Source: Anoplolepis gracilipes
Taxonomy: Eukaryota; Arthropoda; Insecta; Hymenoptera; Formicidae
Reading direction: 5' to 3'
Assembly (NCBI RefSeq): GCF_047496725.1
Contig: NW_027328667.1
Location: 186,001 to 250,000 of the forward strand
Length of the DNA: 64,000 nucleotides
Shown: positions 35,400 through 45,572 of the stretch, piece by piece
Layout: each line of letters opens with the position of its first letter
Position numbering within the stretch: the first letter of the stretch is position 1
The notes under the pieces: model-generated
Databases searched by the model: none
What the model was told of the DNA's origin: nothing
Seen by the model: the letters and a program-made list of their open reading frames with translations, nothing else
Translations under genes and position numbers: made by a program

Positions 35400-37030
35400 G
35401 GTATATTATATCATCGAAATTTATGTATGTCATACAAATTGTCATTCAAAAATACGGCTTATGCCGTTGTAAATTTGTATTTAATATAATGATATGCTAA
35501 TATAATGGAAATTTCAACTTGGCTTGATAAAGAGGAATACAAAATAATAAGTTAATGGCCACCAGTTAAAACAAAAAATCATCTTTTATTTAATATCAAA
35601 ATGTATTGTTAAACTGTTAAAACATATGCACAGCTTCCAGCATTAATTAAAAAATACTATGATAAGAACATTTAAAAATATATTTTCCATTAGTATTTCA
35701 TTATAACTTTAAAAATGTGAAATGTAAAATAGAATGTAAAATGTTAAACAGTTTTAAAGATACATTAAAAAAAGCTTGAACGGTTGCGAAAAAATAAATA
35801 TATTTTTACGGATAAAATCAGTTAAGGAAAAGACACAGAAAAAACTGGCTATTGGTTTCATATTAGTTTTATGATGCTTTTATATAACATAACAAAGAAA
35901 GAGGTAAATATAAATTTCAAATGTAGCAAATAAAAATATAACAATACATTCTAATATATGTATAATATATATTATAATGTAAAGAATAATATATCTTAAT
36001 AGGATATAAAATCTTAACATAATTAAATATTATATGTTCCAAATATCACAGAAAGCATACACTTAAAAACAAATATGTTTACAGGTCAATGGCAGTCAAG
36101 GAAAACATATATAACAAACAATTAATCTATTTAGAATATTTATAGTAATTTTCTGAAAAAAATAATATAAGTAACAAATGTGAAAAACGAATTAAGAAAA
36201 ACATCCCATTCGAGATCTTCATTACAAAACTTTGACTTTTAATAAGCCTTTTGAATATCCATCACATTTAAATAATTATAATGACGAAAAAGGTGAGTAA
36301 AAGATAAAATATTATAATTATAAAATTATGCCAGATTTAATAAAAAAAAATTATTATGTGATAAATCTTAAAATGTCTTGTATTAATTCTCATAAATTAT
36401 GATTTCAAGAAATTAATCACAAACTTTAAGTATAATAAAAAATACAGAAAATATAAATATAAAATAAAATAAATTGATTAAATTTAATCAACTAATAAGT
36501 TTAATCCAAAATGCTGAAGGTAAAAGTTTATATTTTTCTAAATAGATTTCTCTTTAAAACTAGATTTGTACTATTTGACTTATTGTATTATTTGTATTAT
36601 TTTATTTATTATGTTTGTTTCAGAAAATACTAATATCTCTTAATAAAAATGCTAAATTGTATATAAATAAAATATATGCAATAAATTGAATTACGTCTAC
36701 AATAAAAATAAATTTTTCAACAGAACGAATAAGTAATTATTTGCCATTATAAACTTAATTAACGATATTAAAGATATGGAAATTCGATTATAAGATTTTC
36801 TTCAGGAATATGTAAGTAAAAAGGTAAATAAGAATAAAAGATACACTCTTTTAATATGTTATTTTCTTCAGGAATATGTAAGTAAAAAAGTAAATAAGAA
36901 TAATAGATACACTCTTTTAATATGTTTTTTAATATTAATTATGAATTTCTAGAACGTTCTTATATATAAGATAGGCAGTCACATACTTAAAAGAAATCAT
37001 TCAAAACGTTTTAGCATAAATATTTTGTTG
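35400..37030 (+). pseudogene. Highly decayed DUF4806-type gene remnant
   Basis: 35430-35660 holds a faint copy of the N-terminal domain (QKYGLCRCKF, later WPPVKTKNH). 36080-36300 matches the palindrome exon at 26957, and 36490-36830 matches the exon at 27497 at the DNA level (ACAGAACGAATAA, GATATTAAAGATATGGAAAT). The last piece is partly duplicated at 36795-36905. Many stops; non-functional. Confidence 0.55.
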
Positions 37031-37036
37031 TGAATT

Positions 37037-37655
37037 TAAATCTAATCACTAAACAATAAAGGCAATGGAGAGCAAATATATTGTACGAACAGGATAGGTA
37101 AACAATTGAGAACATTAAAATTAAATCAATAATACAGTGTAATTGTTGTACAGGCCAATATTTTATATAATAACAATATTAACATTTAAACTGAACAACC
37201 GTCGGAGACTGTCCAAAACATTGTTAATAGTCTAATTCATTTATAGTTTTAATATTTGTTTATATTTTCGCAAAAGATATTTTATTTATAATTAATTCTT
37301 TGCGCTGATGAAGACTCAAATAGAGCTCGAAACGTTCGCTTTTTAATTTAATTGAATTTAATTCGCTTTACATTGTTGTTTATTTTCGGGATAACGTCGA
37401 TTTTGCGATTTCCTTGCGTGTTTACGATAAATACTCTCGTTAATAATTCATACCTAAATAGTTCTTATGGCCGATTTATTACTAATCTCGACATATGTAT
37501 AACTTCGACTTAATAGTGTTATTATATAAAATATTGGCCTGTACAACAATTACACTGTATTATTAATTTAATTTTAATATTCTCAATTGTTTACCTATCC
37601 TGTTCGTACGATATATTTGCTCTCCATTGCCTTTATTGTTTAGCGATTAGATTTT
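37037..37655. repeat. Foldback repeat with hammerhead-like core, copy 2
   Basis: About 140 bp at the left (AATCACTAAACAATAAAGGC...) is mirrored at the right (...GCCTTTATTGTTTAGCGATT). Between them lie ACCGTCGGAGACTGTCCA and, at 37305, CTGATGAAGACTC...GAGCTCGAAACGTTC. The second block has the order CTGATGA, stem, GAAAC of a hammerhead core; its internal stem (GACTC/GAGCTC) pairs with one bulge. The 2041-3005 copy conserves core and stem. Possibly part of a Penelope-like element; no reverse transcriptase is present. Confidence 0.5.
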
Positions 37656-38023
37656 ATTTTTAAGAGAGCCTTGATAATATTTATTTATTTGTGAATATAT
37701 CTGCAATATTAGTGACTATCAGCTAGCAATATAAAAAACTTATTACCTTAATTTAAAACGTATTAAAATAATGTACTGAATCAAATATAGTTTCTTCAAC
37801 TTCTAAAAACAAGAAAATGTAAGAATAATACTTCTAACTTAAATACTTTATATCTTTTCTACTATTATTTAATATTATAACTTTGACATTATATATTAAA
37901 TGTTTTAGGTACATAAAAAGAAGTACAAAATGATGAAACAGAAAAATATCTTTTGTAATTTACAATAATGTACCATATACAACACGGAATATTCATAATT
38001 AGCGTAATATTAAATTATAAGTC
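37656..38023. other. Gene-free stretch before the Polinton
   Basis: AT-rich, no gene recognised; ends in the duplicated target TAAGTC at 38018-38023. Confidence 0.6.
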
Positions 38024-38403
38024 AGTAGATAATATAAGAGAGTACTAATACAGGGGTCTGAGGGGGGTGAGGTAAGCGGGGGAACTGATTACCTCACCCC
38101 TCGGTACTGATATGGGGGGGGAGGCACCAAATGTCCCCTAGATTGAGGGGTAAGGGAGGGGGTACATATGCCTCCGCAGGTGGAGGAAGCGTCTTCTCCG
38201 ACTGATTGCGGAGGTCTGATGGTGAGAGAGAGGAATGTCAATTGTTATAGATAAAATATTCACCCCACTCTGTTTATCCATAATGTATATTTGCAATAAA
38301 TAATTAGATTAATATTAATAAATTTTTTATATCCCCATGGTAACGACGCGATAGACGTTCGCACCGCGGTATAGAGAGAGACGGTGCTATAGGCGTTCAC
38401 AAC

Positions 38404-38706
38404 CATATATGTAATACTACTATATTGCTAACACCCATAAGAAGAAAAGAGAAAAAAGATACGCTGAAAAGAGACAAGTATAGCAGGAATTTCTGCCGTG
38501 CTGCGCATGCGTGACGTCTAGAGGCGTGGCTTATTATACGCGGCTTGTTCGAGAAATATGAATAGGCACATATATCAGCACATGCGCACATCGCACAATA
38601 TTCCTTGCTAAAGCGAGACACGAAGTATTGTCCGCACTGTAATGTTGGCTACAGTTTCTCGACTTCCGTTAGGTTAGGTTAGCAATATAGTAGTATTACA
38701 TATATG
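38404..38706. mobile_element. 303-bp MITE inserted in the Polinton end
   Basis: Ends CATATATGTAATACTACTAT and its mirror pair over at least 29 bp. The flanks carry an 8-bp duplication, TTCACAAC on the left and TTCGCAAC on the right, splitting a minisatellite unit. Eight-bp duplications suggest a hAT-type miniature element. Non-coding. Confidence 0.8.
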
Positions 38707-38955
38707 TTCGCAACGCGGTAGAGAGAGACAGTGTTATAGGCGTTCGCAACGCGGTAGAGAGAGACAGTGCTATAGGCGTTCGCAACGCGGTAGAGGGAGA
38801 CGGTGCTATAGGCGTTCGCAACGCGGTAGAGGGAGACGGTGCTGTAGGCGTTTGCAACGCGGTAGAGGGAGACGGTGCTATAGGCGTTCGCAACGCGGTA
38901 GAGGGAGACGGTGCTATAGGCGTTCGCAACGCGGTAGAGGGAGACGGTGCTATAG
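38707..38955. repeat. 36-bp minisatellite, left end, about 7 copies
   Basis: Tandem unit GCGTTCGCAACGCGGTAGAG + GGAGACGGTGCTATAG, 36 bp, directly adjacent copies with few changes. Inverted arrays of the same unit lie at 51535-51745, 53275-53430 and 62843-62935. Thirty-six bp is a multiple of three, so open 12-residue peptide repeats arise by chance. Confidence 0.95.
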
Positions 38956-39445
38956 GCGTTCTATATAGCGTAGGACAAGGAGAGTATGACGTGGTGTGAG
39001 AAGGAAAGCGCTATATGTGTATGATAAGGAGTGCATGATGATAAGAAAAGGAGAGCATGATGGTAGGAAAAAGGAGATATGGGTGCGAGAGAAAAGAATA
39101 GAGAGGAAGAAGGATAGCGAGAAGGAGAGCGTGTTATGGGTGTGAGAGAAAGAATAGAGAGGAAGGAGGATAGCGGAAGCGCGATAAGACGGAGGCTAAG
39201 GCGTACGCGAGAAAAAGATAATCTTTGTATGTTAAGTTTTTTTTTATAATGTTAAATGTTATCTTATTATATATCTTATTATCTAATTATATCTAATACA
39301 AAGGAAGAAGGATGGGATAGATGAAGAAGGCGCAAATAAGTAATATATATATAAATGAGTTTAACATAAATTTTTATTTAAAAAGTGTGTACGTGTATAC
39401 ATATAAAGTGTGTGTGTGTGTTTTAAAATTAAAAATTTAAAAAAA

Positions 39446-40022
39446 CTAAAAATCTGTTGGAGCAAAGCGGAAGGGGAACTCGTGACGGCTGCGTCTGTAA
39501 CAGAAAAGAAAATGAACATCTTTTATTAGTACTTTTAAAAAAAATATTTAAAATTTGCGCATACTTACAATTACTCCTCTCCGAATAGCCTGTGAAGGCT
39601 AAATATATCCGCATACGCATGCGGAAAATGCGCGTCGAAATCTCGGTTAATGGGACGATCACACCACAAATCGTCACACTCGGCGCGCGCTCTTTCTCTC
39701 GCTCGCACCCTGCGCATCCTCTTCTTGTGCGCGATGTTAATGTATCCAGGGATCGGATACGTATTTATCCGTAAAATCTATGAAAAATTAATAAATATAA
39801 ATATATTATAAATAAAAAAAACGTATAAAATAATAATAAAAAACTACTTACATCTCCGAATAAAACGTTCAACAGCGCCTGAAACAGGGCGCGGGCCAAA
39901 TCTTGCGCTCGCCGAAGTGACCGGTGGCGATGGTGCCGGCGATGGGTAATCCCCTTAGGAACACGAAGGCGGCGAAAGTCCGTCTCGAAAAGCGCATCCA
40001 TAAACGCCACAATTTGCGACAT
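39446..40022 (-). pseudogene. Uncharacterised basic protein ('MSQ' gene), three exons reaching into the terminal repeat
   Basis: Exon 1 40022-39852 (57 codons, start MSQIVAFMDALFE, then an Arg/His-rich run), exon 2 39777-39569 (contains RMRRVRARERAR and HAYADIFSLHRLFGEE), exon 3 39494-39446. Donors are GTAAGT and acceptors CATAG and TTACAG, and phases join correctly. In this copy a small deletion makes a TAA at the very end of exon 2; the right-end copy keeps the codons into exon 3, which ends FPLRLAPTDF. The protein is small and strongly basic, so a DNA-binding or packaging role is conceivable but only a guess. No family recognised. Its last exons lie inside the terminal repeat, so every end copy carries them. 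Confidence 0.5.
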
Positions 40023-40190
40023 TTTTTTAACTTTCAAAAAAATGCACTTACTGCACCACAGTCAGACACTTTATGCCAGCTCCAACGAAGTTAGACAACG
40101 TCTCGGGAAAGAAGAGTAGGGGACGTATAGCAGCATCTAGGTTAAAATTACGCAGCGAGGTCGATAGACAAAAGATCCTTTGATCCTTTT

Positions 40191-40493
40191 TCAGTTTTTT
40201 TCAACACATGTGTGTGTATTAAATAAGTTATGTACAAGTCGCTTTCTTCTTTCTTCTAAAAAGTCTATCTTTCTCTCTCTTATTATCTGTAACAGCCTCT
40301 CTTTTCGAAGATGCTTCATTTCCGCAACAATAGGATCTTCAAATTGCAAAAGTTTTATTTCGGTATCTTCATTGATCACATTACATAAAAAATCTATATC
40401 GTCACGGATCTCGAAAAACAGTTTTAGCGATCTTGTATAAGTCTTTGGTAAACCAATTTCACGATTTTGTAAAAATTGCACTACAGAATTCAT
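40191..40493 (-). CDS. Uncharacterised coiled-coil protein ('MNS' gene)
   Basis: A 100-residue frame starting MNSVVQFLQNREIG and continuing with charged, heptad-like KLLQFEDPIVAEMKHLRKER and LQIIRERKIDFLEERRKR. Predicted mainly helical and probably a coiled coil. A second, shorter copy on the plus strand at 52245-52448 keeps the first 46 residues almost unchanged, which supports a real gene. It sits next to the MSQ gene in the same direction. No family recognised. Confidence 0.5.
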   Translation of the reverse strand: MNSVVQFLQNREIGLPKTYTRSLKLFFEIRDDIDFLCNVINEDTEIKLLQFEDPIVAEMKHLRKERLLQIIRERKIDFLEERRKRLVHNLFNTHTCVEKN

Positions 40494-40496
40494 GGC

Positions 40497-41250
40497 ACTA
40501 CCGAAGGCGTTGCAGTTTATGCGATACTAAAACTATTCAAAAGTTATAGCACTACCGAAGGCGTTGTAGTTTATGCGATACTAAACTATTCAAAGTACTG
40601 CGAGCAATTTTTTAATATCGCAAAACGTAATGAAGAGGGGATCCCCACGTGCTTTCTCGAGCGCCGTGTGTGGCTGCCGTATGATGAAATCGATCCAAAT
40701 ATTCGGTTACAAATGTATACGACGATTCAAATATTCAATTACAAATGTATACGACAAAGCGTGAGATATAAATTTTTGCTAAATGAAAACATATACAGAA
40801 CGCCGACAGTACGGATTTGCGCTAAAGAATAACGTTTCACATAGTGGGTGGGCATTATCATGTATATTTAATTTGATTATAAATATAATCAGGTGTTCTA
40901 TAGTATGATGTGGTGTAAGAATGAAGGTGCTGTATGTGTAGGACAAGCAGTGCATGATGATAAAACAAGGAGAGCATGATGGTAGGAAAAGGAGATATAG
41001 GTGCTAGAGAAAGAATAGAGAGGAAGAAGGATAGCGGGAAGGACAGCGCGCATGGTGAGAAAAGGTCAGCGCTATAGGCATAGGACAAGGAGAGTATGAT
41101 GTGTAAGGAAAGGAGAGAGCATGATGGTAAGGAAAGAAGAGAGCAAAGGAGAAGGCAACAGTAAAAGAAATATAAATGTATAAAAATTCCAAATTTATTC
41201 AAAATAAAAAAATTTAATTACAGAATATAGAAAATAATACTTGAAGTATA
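40497..41250. other. Intergenic repeats of the Polinton
   Basis: A 56-bp tandem duplication (GCACTACCGAAGGCGTTG, at 40497 and 40552), then the dispersed block with ACGTGCTTTCTCGAGCGCCG also found inverted near 49690 and 60440, then purine-rich sequence (40900-41170) that gives long but meaningless frames. No gene called. Confidence 0.6.
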
Positions 41251-41253
41251 GTT

Positions 41254-41772
41254 TTAATGTAAATATAGATTGATTGAACCTTCATGATGATGATTCGACC
41301 ACCAATTGAATATTTTAAATACATTTTGTAAAGCGCAATTTCGTACATGTCTATCACAACGCAGAGTAGCATCTAATTTATCTAAAGCAGGAACGTCATC
41401 ATAGTCGTTATTCAATGTCTCGATAATAAGACCGATTCTCGCATCGTCTTCCAGTAAATTTGCCAACCATTCTCGTTTTTCATGCCCCTTAACATACACT
41501 CGAGAAGCTGCATCTTTCAACGTCACAGCCTCAGTGATTAAACGTTTAGCCATGTAGTATGGAACGTTTCCATCTTCCCATTGCAGATTGTGATGTTTTC
41601 CAACCATCCATGCATTTGAGATCTCTCAGACCTCGTGAACAAACGGAATGGTGTAAAACTCGTAAAAATATAATGAGAGTACAGATCCCTTTGTCAGAAT
41701 CGCAATTTCTTTCACGATAAATTTTTTATCGATAATAAATCCTTGAAGATCCACAAACGTTGGCACAACCAT
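41254..41772 (-). pseudogene. Polinton accessory 'MVV-type' gene, main copy
   Basis: Same protein as 24864-25385. The last 117 residues are open (41607-41254: VYVKGHEKREWLANLLEDDA, then CALQNVFKIFNWWS). The first third (from ATGGTTGTGCCA at 41772) is in another frame because of small deletions near 41670 and 41610. It lies just downstream of the capsid-like gene in the same direction, as in the palindrome. Function unknown; high conservation among copies suggests it was a working gene of the element. Confidence 0.6.
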
Positions 41773-41930
41773 AATGAAAAGATATTGGTAAGAACTACGA
41801 CGAACGACTGATGTTAATCATCGAGTATCGCAAGTTTTTATGTTATATGATCCGGTATGCGATTCTCCAATTTCGTTTACAGAAGATTTGGACGTTGGTT
41901 GATAAGACGAGCGTTCCTGCTCGTGCTGAT

Positions 41931-42714
41931 TCATGTAAATTTACGTACTACGTTCGTTAGAGGATTGTATTCGACAACGCGATCATGCAAAATGAGACAA
42001 TAAGCGGTAGTGTTTGCCGGCACATTTTCCTTACAATCAAATTTCTATTCTTACGTCTACGATAGCATTTTTCACCGATTCGTTTTGTCGAGAACAATCG
42101 ATGATTACAAACGGACCGTAAAGTAGAAACAGTGAGACGGTGAGAGTCGGTTCGAGGTACTCATATTCGTAATAGTTTTTGCAGAAACGCGCGTACGTGT
42201 CGTATAGAATCGACCATCTGTTTTTATCGAAAGCGTTAATTACTATGCGTCTGTAATCTTCGCAAAATTCCAATAACATGTAGAGCGGTACGCAAAAATT
42301 AAAGTGTCCATTCACAGTAGTTGGATCACTCCAGCCAGCATTTCTCATAACCACGCTTCTATCGGATGATATTGTTACATAGTTTTTGAGCATACTTGTT
42401 ATTCCCACGTTTCTGTTGCGATCAATCTCCACGCCATTGAGTTCGTATCGAATCTCATCAAACATGAATGCAACGCAATTATTTTGCAGTTCCACATTAG
42501 ATCCGTGAGTTGGATTGTTTATCTTCAATTCTCTCTCGATGTATAAGAAACTCTCGTACGGTAATATATACAGATCCTGTTGTTGTATGGGTATTCTTAT
42601 CTCGTCACTGTGTCCAAACGTTGTGTTGGCGAATGGGTTGTAGGCGTGAGTCTCAATCTTGACGATGCGATCGTCAAAGATTGGTCCGTCCGCGATGTTG
42701 AGAATGTCAATCAT
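41931..42714 (-). pseudogene. Major-capsid-like protein, internally deleted
   Basis: Frame 42714-42037 (225 residues) plus a tail to the TGA at 41931 after a one-base shift near 42040. Recognisable segments: IRIPIQQQDLYILPYESFLY, NCVAFMFDEIRYELNGVEID and FNFCVPLYMLLEFCEDY. This is the N-terminal half of the capsid-like protein of insect Polintons (double jelly-roll family, by knowledge of the class). The text then jumps to RWSILYDTYARFCK and YGPFVIIDCSRQN, which belong near the C-terminus, so a large central part is missing. It is followed by the MVV-type gene. The structural role is inferred; it cannot form a complete capsid subunit. Confidence 0.65.
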
Positions 42715-42897
42715 CGTTCAAATGTTTCGCACCGCAAATCCCAAAGATTGTAAAAACGCAACGTTTGATGCGTTCAATTTCTTTTTCTTAGTGCAGAATG
42801 ATTGCTTATTAGCAAATTTCGATGTTGTTGTCGCGGACGTCGTAAAGATTGTGTTGTCTCTCACGTTTTTCGATCCGTTCAACACAAGCATCACACG
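42715..42897. other. Spacer between capsid genes
   Basis: No frame called on the minus strand; a plus-strand frame (42659-42901) is a shadow of the neighbouring genes. Confidence 0.4.
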
Positions 42898-43657
42898 CTA
42901 ATTTTGCCGCCGTCGTACATGCACTCTAATGGTGATCTCTTCTCCTCGAAAATCGAGTAATCGTCCTTCATCGACAACGCGTAACGTTAAATCCGTAATG
43001 CTCCGTACGATGATCGGTAGGTAAATGATGTGCGCCGGTGTTTCCGATATCTTATATCCTGGTGGTACCCTCGGTGAAAATTCATGTATCGTATGAACAA
43101 GTTTACCATTGTTGTACGCACCCGCGGTGACATTACATTCGACGCGGATAACGTTCACGTTGATAATGTTAATCGGTCCGTCCGACTCATGCCATTTTCG
43201 CGGCTGCAGTATACGGTTCGAGAATCCTAGCAGCGATCCAATGTTGTTAGGCTTGCTAAAATTTATTGTGTAGGCGCATTTGATCTCGCTCCTCATCGTA
43301 TTGTAATTAGCGCGGAGCACTATCGGCCATTCTCCATCCTCAAAGTCATCGTCGTCAGTGTTTTTTATCACCATCACGAACTGTGTGTTGCAAACGTTTT
43401 CGTGAAATTGTTTTTTTCAAAAATTCTTGTATCGCTTGCAGCTCGTACGATCCTTCAGGAATCATAATTTCCGCATTTTCTTTGTCAAAGTAAAATTTAT
43501 TATTCGAGGAATTCACATTCGATATCGTGTGATAACTCTTAAAATCCGCTAGACCAAGCTCGTATTCACCATCGTTTAAATCTACGGTGAGCGGGTAATT
43601 TGCCGCGAGAACGCTGCTCTTCCCAGTCAGCGTGAATGTCATAGACATGTTGACCAA
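42898..43657 (-). pseudogene. Minor-capsid/penton-like protein, frameshifted
   Basis: Two frames of one protein: 43657-43355 begins MVNMSMTFTLTGKSS and includes SYHTISNVNSSNNKFYF and MIPEGSYELQAIQEFL; 43377-42898 includes NFSKPNNIGSLLGFSNRIL and FRGEEITIRVHVRRR. A frameshift near 43360-43375 separates them. The pairing of this protein with the capsid-like gene is the usual arrangement in hymenopteran Polintons; a penton or minor-capsid role is inferred from position and beta-rich character. About 250 residues in total. Confidence 0.6.
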
Positions 43658-43670
43658 ACTGTTTAACGAA

Positions 43671-43861
43671 TACTAAGTTAAATAGCGCAATATATGTCTT
43701 TAAATTCGCGTGCATCGACCACTCAGAGAAACTGCAAGCATAATACGAGAAGCTTACTTCGCTTGAGAAGGACGTGCAAGCATTACAGATTGCGCTAAAC
43801 AAACTTCAACGCGCGGCTAACGCTAACTCAGAAACAGCTATCAACCTGAATGAGCATCAGT
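43671..43861 (+). pseudogene. Coiled-coil protein fragment
   Basis: A plus-strand frame, interrupted by one TAA near 43740, reads YEKLTSLEKDVQALQIALNK then LQRAANANSE and ends at TGA. The leucine spacing gives clear heptads. Only the C-terminal end of a gene appears to survive, since the upstream sequence belongs to the oppositely directed penton-like gene. Confidence 0.35.
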
Positions 43862-44350
43862 GAACGGGTTAGGAGCGGCTATCGAACGGTTATCGAACAG
43901 CTACGAAGGATTATCGAACGGCTGCGAAAAATTATCGAACAGCTACGAAGAATTAGCGAACATCTATTTAACTACAATGAGTGGCAGTAAACGACCTAAC
44001 ATCAGCAGCAACAACAGCTTCGAACGAAGCTATCAGCATTTCAAGCAGGGCTGTGAACGAAGCTACGAACACGTCCTTAACGGCTACACTCAAGGTTACA
44101 AACAATTCAAGAACTGCTACAATCGGTCAAAAGACGTCTGTGAACGAGGCTACGAACGGGTCAGAAGCGGCTACGAACGAGTAAAAAACGACTGCGAAAA
44201 AGGCTGCGAACGGGTCAGGAACGATTTGCGAATGGGTGAAGGACGGCGGTGAACAACGCAAGAACGGCTGCGAACGGATTAAGAACGGGTCAGAAAACAC
44301 GAAAAAAAAACATAGAAAAAACGCGTCAAAAACGAAACTTAAAGAACGGT
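43862..44350 (+). repeat. Degenerate tandem repeats between divergent genes
   Basis: An imperfect unit of about 27-30 bp with the words GGCTACGAACG, GGCTGCGAA and AACGGGTCAG repeats about 15 times. Because the unit is close to a multiple of three, frames of up to 130 codons are open (for example 43860-44252, Ser/Tyr/Glu-rich), but their composition follows the DNA repeat. It separates the minus-strand capsid genes from the plus-strand integrase and may hold their promoters. Confidence 0.6.
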
Positions 44351-44372
44351 TATTAAAGGACGATAAACGAAA

Positions 44373-45362
44373 ATGAGTGATAAAAAAGCAAACAACGAAC
44401 GACCATCGAGAAAAACTGACAAAGCAAAGAATCAACATAGTTTGGAGAGACGGCAGTTAGTAAACGAACTGCACGCGCCAGCGAAAAAATATTTTCCCCG
44501 AAGACACGTCATAGTGCGGGGATACGATGATCTGTGGCAAGCCGATATCGTCGAGATGCGTCCGTATGTTCGAGTCAACAAGGAATACAAATACATACTC
44601 ATTGTTATCGATGTGTTGAGCAAGTATGCGTGGGTCGTACCGCTCAAGAGTAAAGGTGGAAGCGAGACGGCTGATGCGATTGCAGAGATAATTCGAGACG
44701 ATGCGAGATGCCCGAAAAATTTTCAAACCGATCAAGGAAAAGAATTTTACAATGAAAATGTACAAAACCTCATGAATAAACACAATTTTAATCATTATTC
44801 GACATATTCCGTCATGAAAGCCTCGATCGTGGAACGCTTCAATCGTACTTTGAAGAATAAAATGTGGAAAATGTTTACGTTCAATGGAAACTACAAGTGG
44901 ATCGACGAACTATCGAGACTCGTTGAAGAGTACAACACGCAAAAACATCGCACTATCGGTATGAGACCTGTCGATGTTACTCCAGCCGTCGCAGATAAAC
45001 TTTTAAATACGGTGTACAGTAACGTAAAGATTGCGGCGCCGGCGAAATTTAAAATAGGCGATTCGGTGCGCATGAGTAAATTCAAGACTTTATTCGAAAA
45101 AGGCTACACACCAAATTGGACCACCGAAGTGTTTGAAATTGTTAAGATACAGAAAACTAATCCCGTAACATATATATTAAAAGATTCGCGCGGAAATCCC
45201 GTCGCCGGTGGATTTTACGAATACGAATTACAACGCGTTGATAATCCCGATATATATCTTGTGGAAAAGATATTGAGGAAGAGAGGGGATGAAGTTTTTG
45301 TGAAATGGTTGGGATTCGATAGTTCACGGAATTCTTGGATACATAAAAATAATGTAATGTAA
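44373..45362 (+). CDS. Polinton integrase (retroviral-type, with chromodomain), intact
   Basis: A 329-residue open frame. The rve integrase core shows the DDE triad: D58 in WQADIVEM, D120 in FQTDQGKEF and E154 in SIVERFNRTLK, with D35E-like spacing. After a basic linker (KFKIGDSVRMSK) comes a C-terminal chromodomain at about 295-325 (YLVEKILRKR...VFVKWLGF). The N-terminal zinc finger seen in longer relatives is short or absent. The enzyme would join the AGT/ACT ends of the element to target DNA, making the 6-bp duplication. It is transcribed away from the capsid genes. It is the only core Polinton gene here without a visible lesion. The start is the first ATG; it may extend upstream in relatives. 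Confidence 0.85.
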   Translation: MSDKKANNERPSRKTDKAKNQHSLERRQLVNELHAPAKKYFPRRHVIVRGYDDLWQADIVEMRPYVRVNKEYKYILIVIDVLSKYAWVVPLKSKGGSETADAIAEIIRDDARCPKNFQTDQGKEFYNENVQNLMNKHNFNHYSTYSVMKASIVERFNRTLKNKMWKMFTFNGNYKWIDELSRLVEEYNTQKHRTIGMRPVDVTPAVADKLLNTVYSNVKIAAPAKFKIGDSVRMSKFKTLFEKGYTPNWTTEVFEIVKIQKTNPVTYILKDSRGNPVAGGFYEYELQRVDNPDIYLVEKILRKRGDEVFVKWLGFDSSRNSWIHKNNVM

Positions 45363-45572
45363 AAATATAACAAATATAAAGTTTACATATATAAATATAT
45401 ATAATATTCAAATATATACACTTTTTTTTTTTTACAACGGTATTCTGTAATGCCCCCATGGTAGCGTATCGATACTTTTAGGTATTATATACCGTTTATC
45501 ATCGTGTGGACTTAGAGCAATTTTTTTCTGCCGCATGGTATATACTTTATGCATTTTTTATCTTATACTCGA

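Larger units (their letters stand above)
38024..39690. repeat. Polinton left terminal inverted repeat
   Basis: Matches the reverse complement of 62340-63300 in blocks: terminal module (38024-38285), 36-bp minisatellite, a purine-rich section (38960-39200), an AT-rich section with GAAGGATGGGATAGATGAAGAAGG, a GT-rich tract, and the last exons of the 'MSQ' gene. The left copy is longer because the right copy has lost the purine-rich section and most minisatellite units. Confidence 0.75.

Noticed and set aside
38696..38929. Possible CRISPR array or peptide-repeat gene in the 36-bp repeats
   Set aside because: Units are directly contiguous with no spacers, no cas genes exist and the DNA is eukaryotic. 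The 12-residue peptide repeat follows from the 36-bp period.
44127..44795. Minus-strand frames opposite the integrase and repeat array
   Set aside because: Shadows of the plus-strand integrase and of the tandem repeat.
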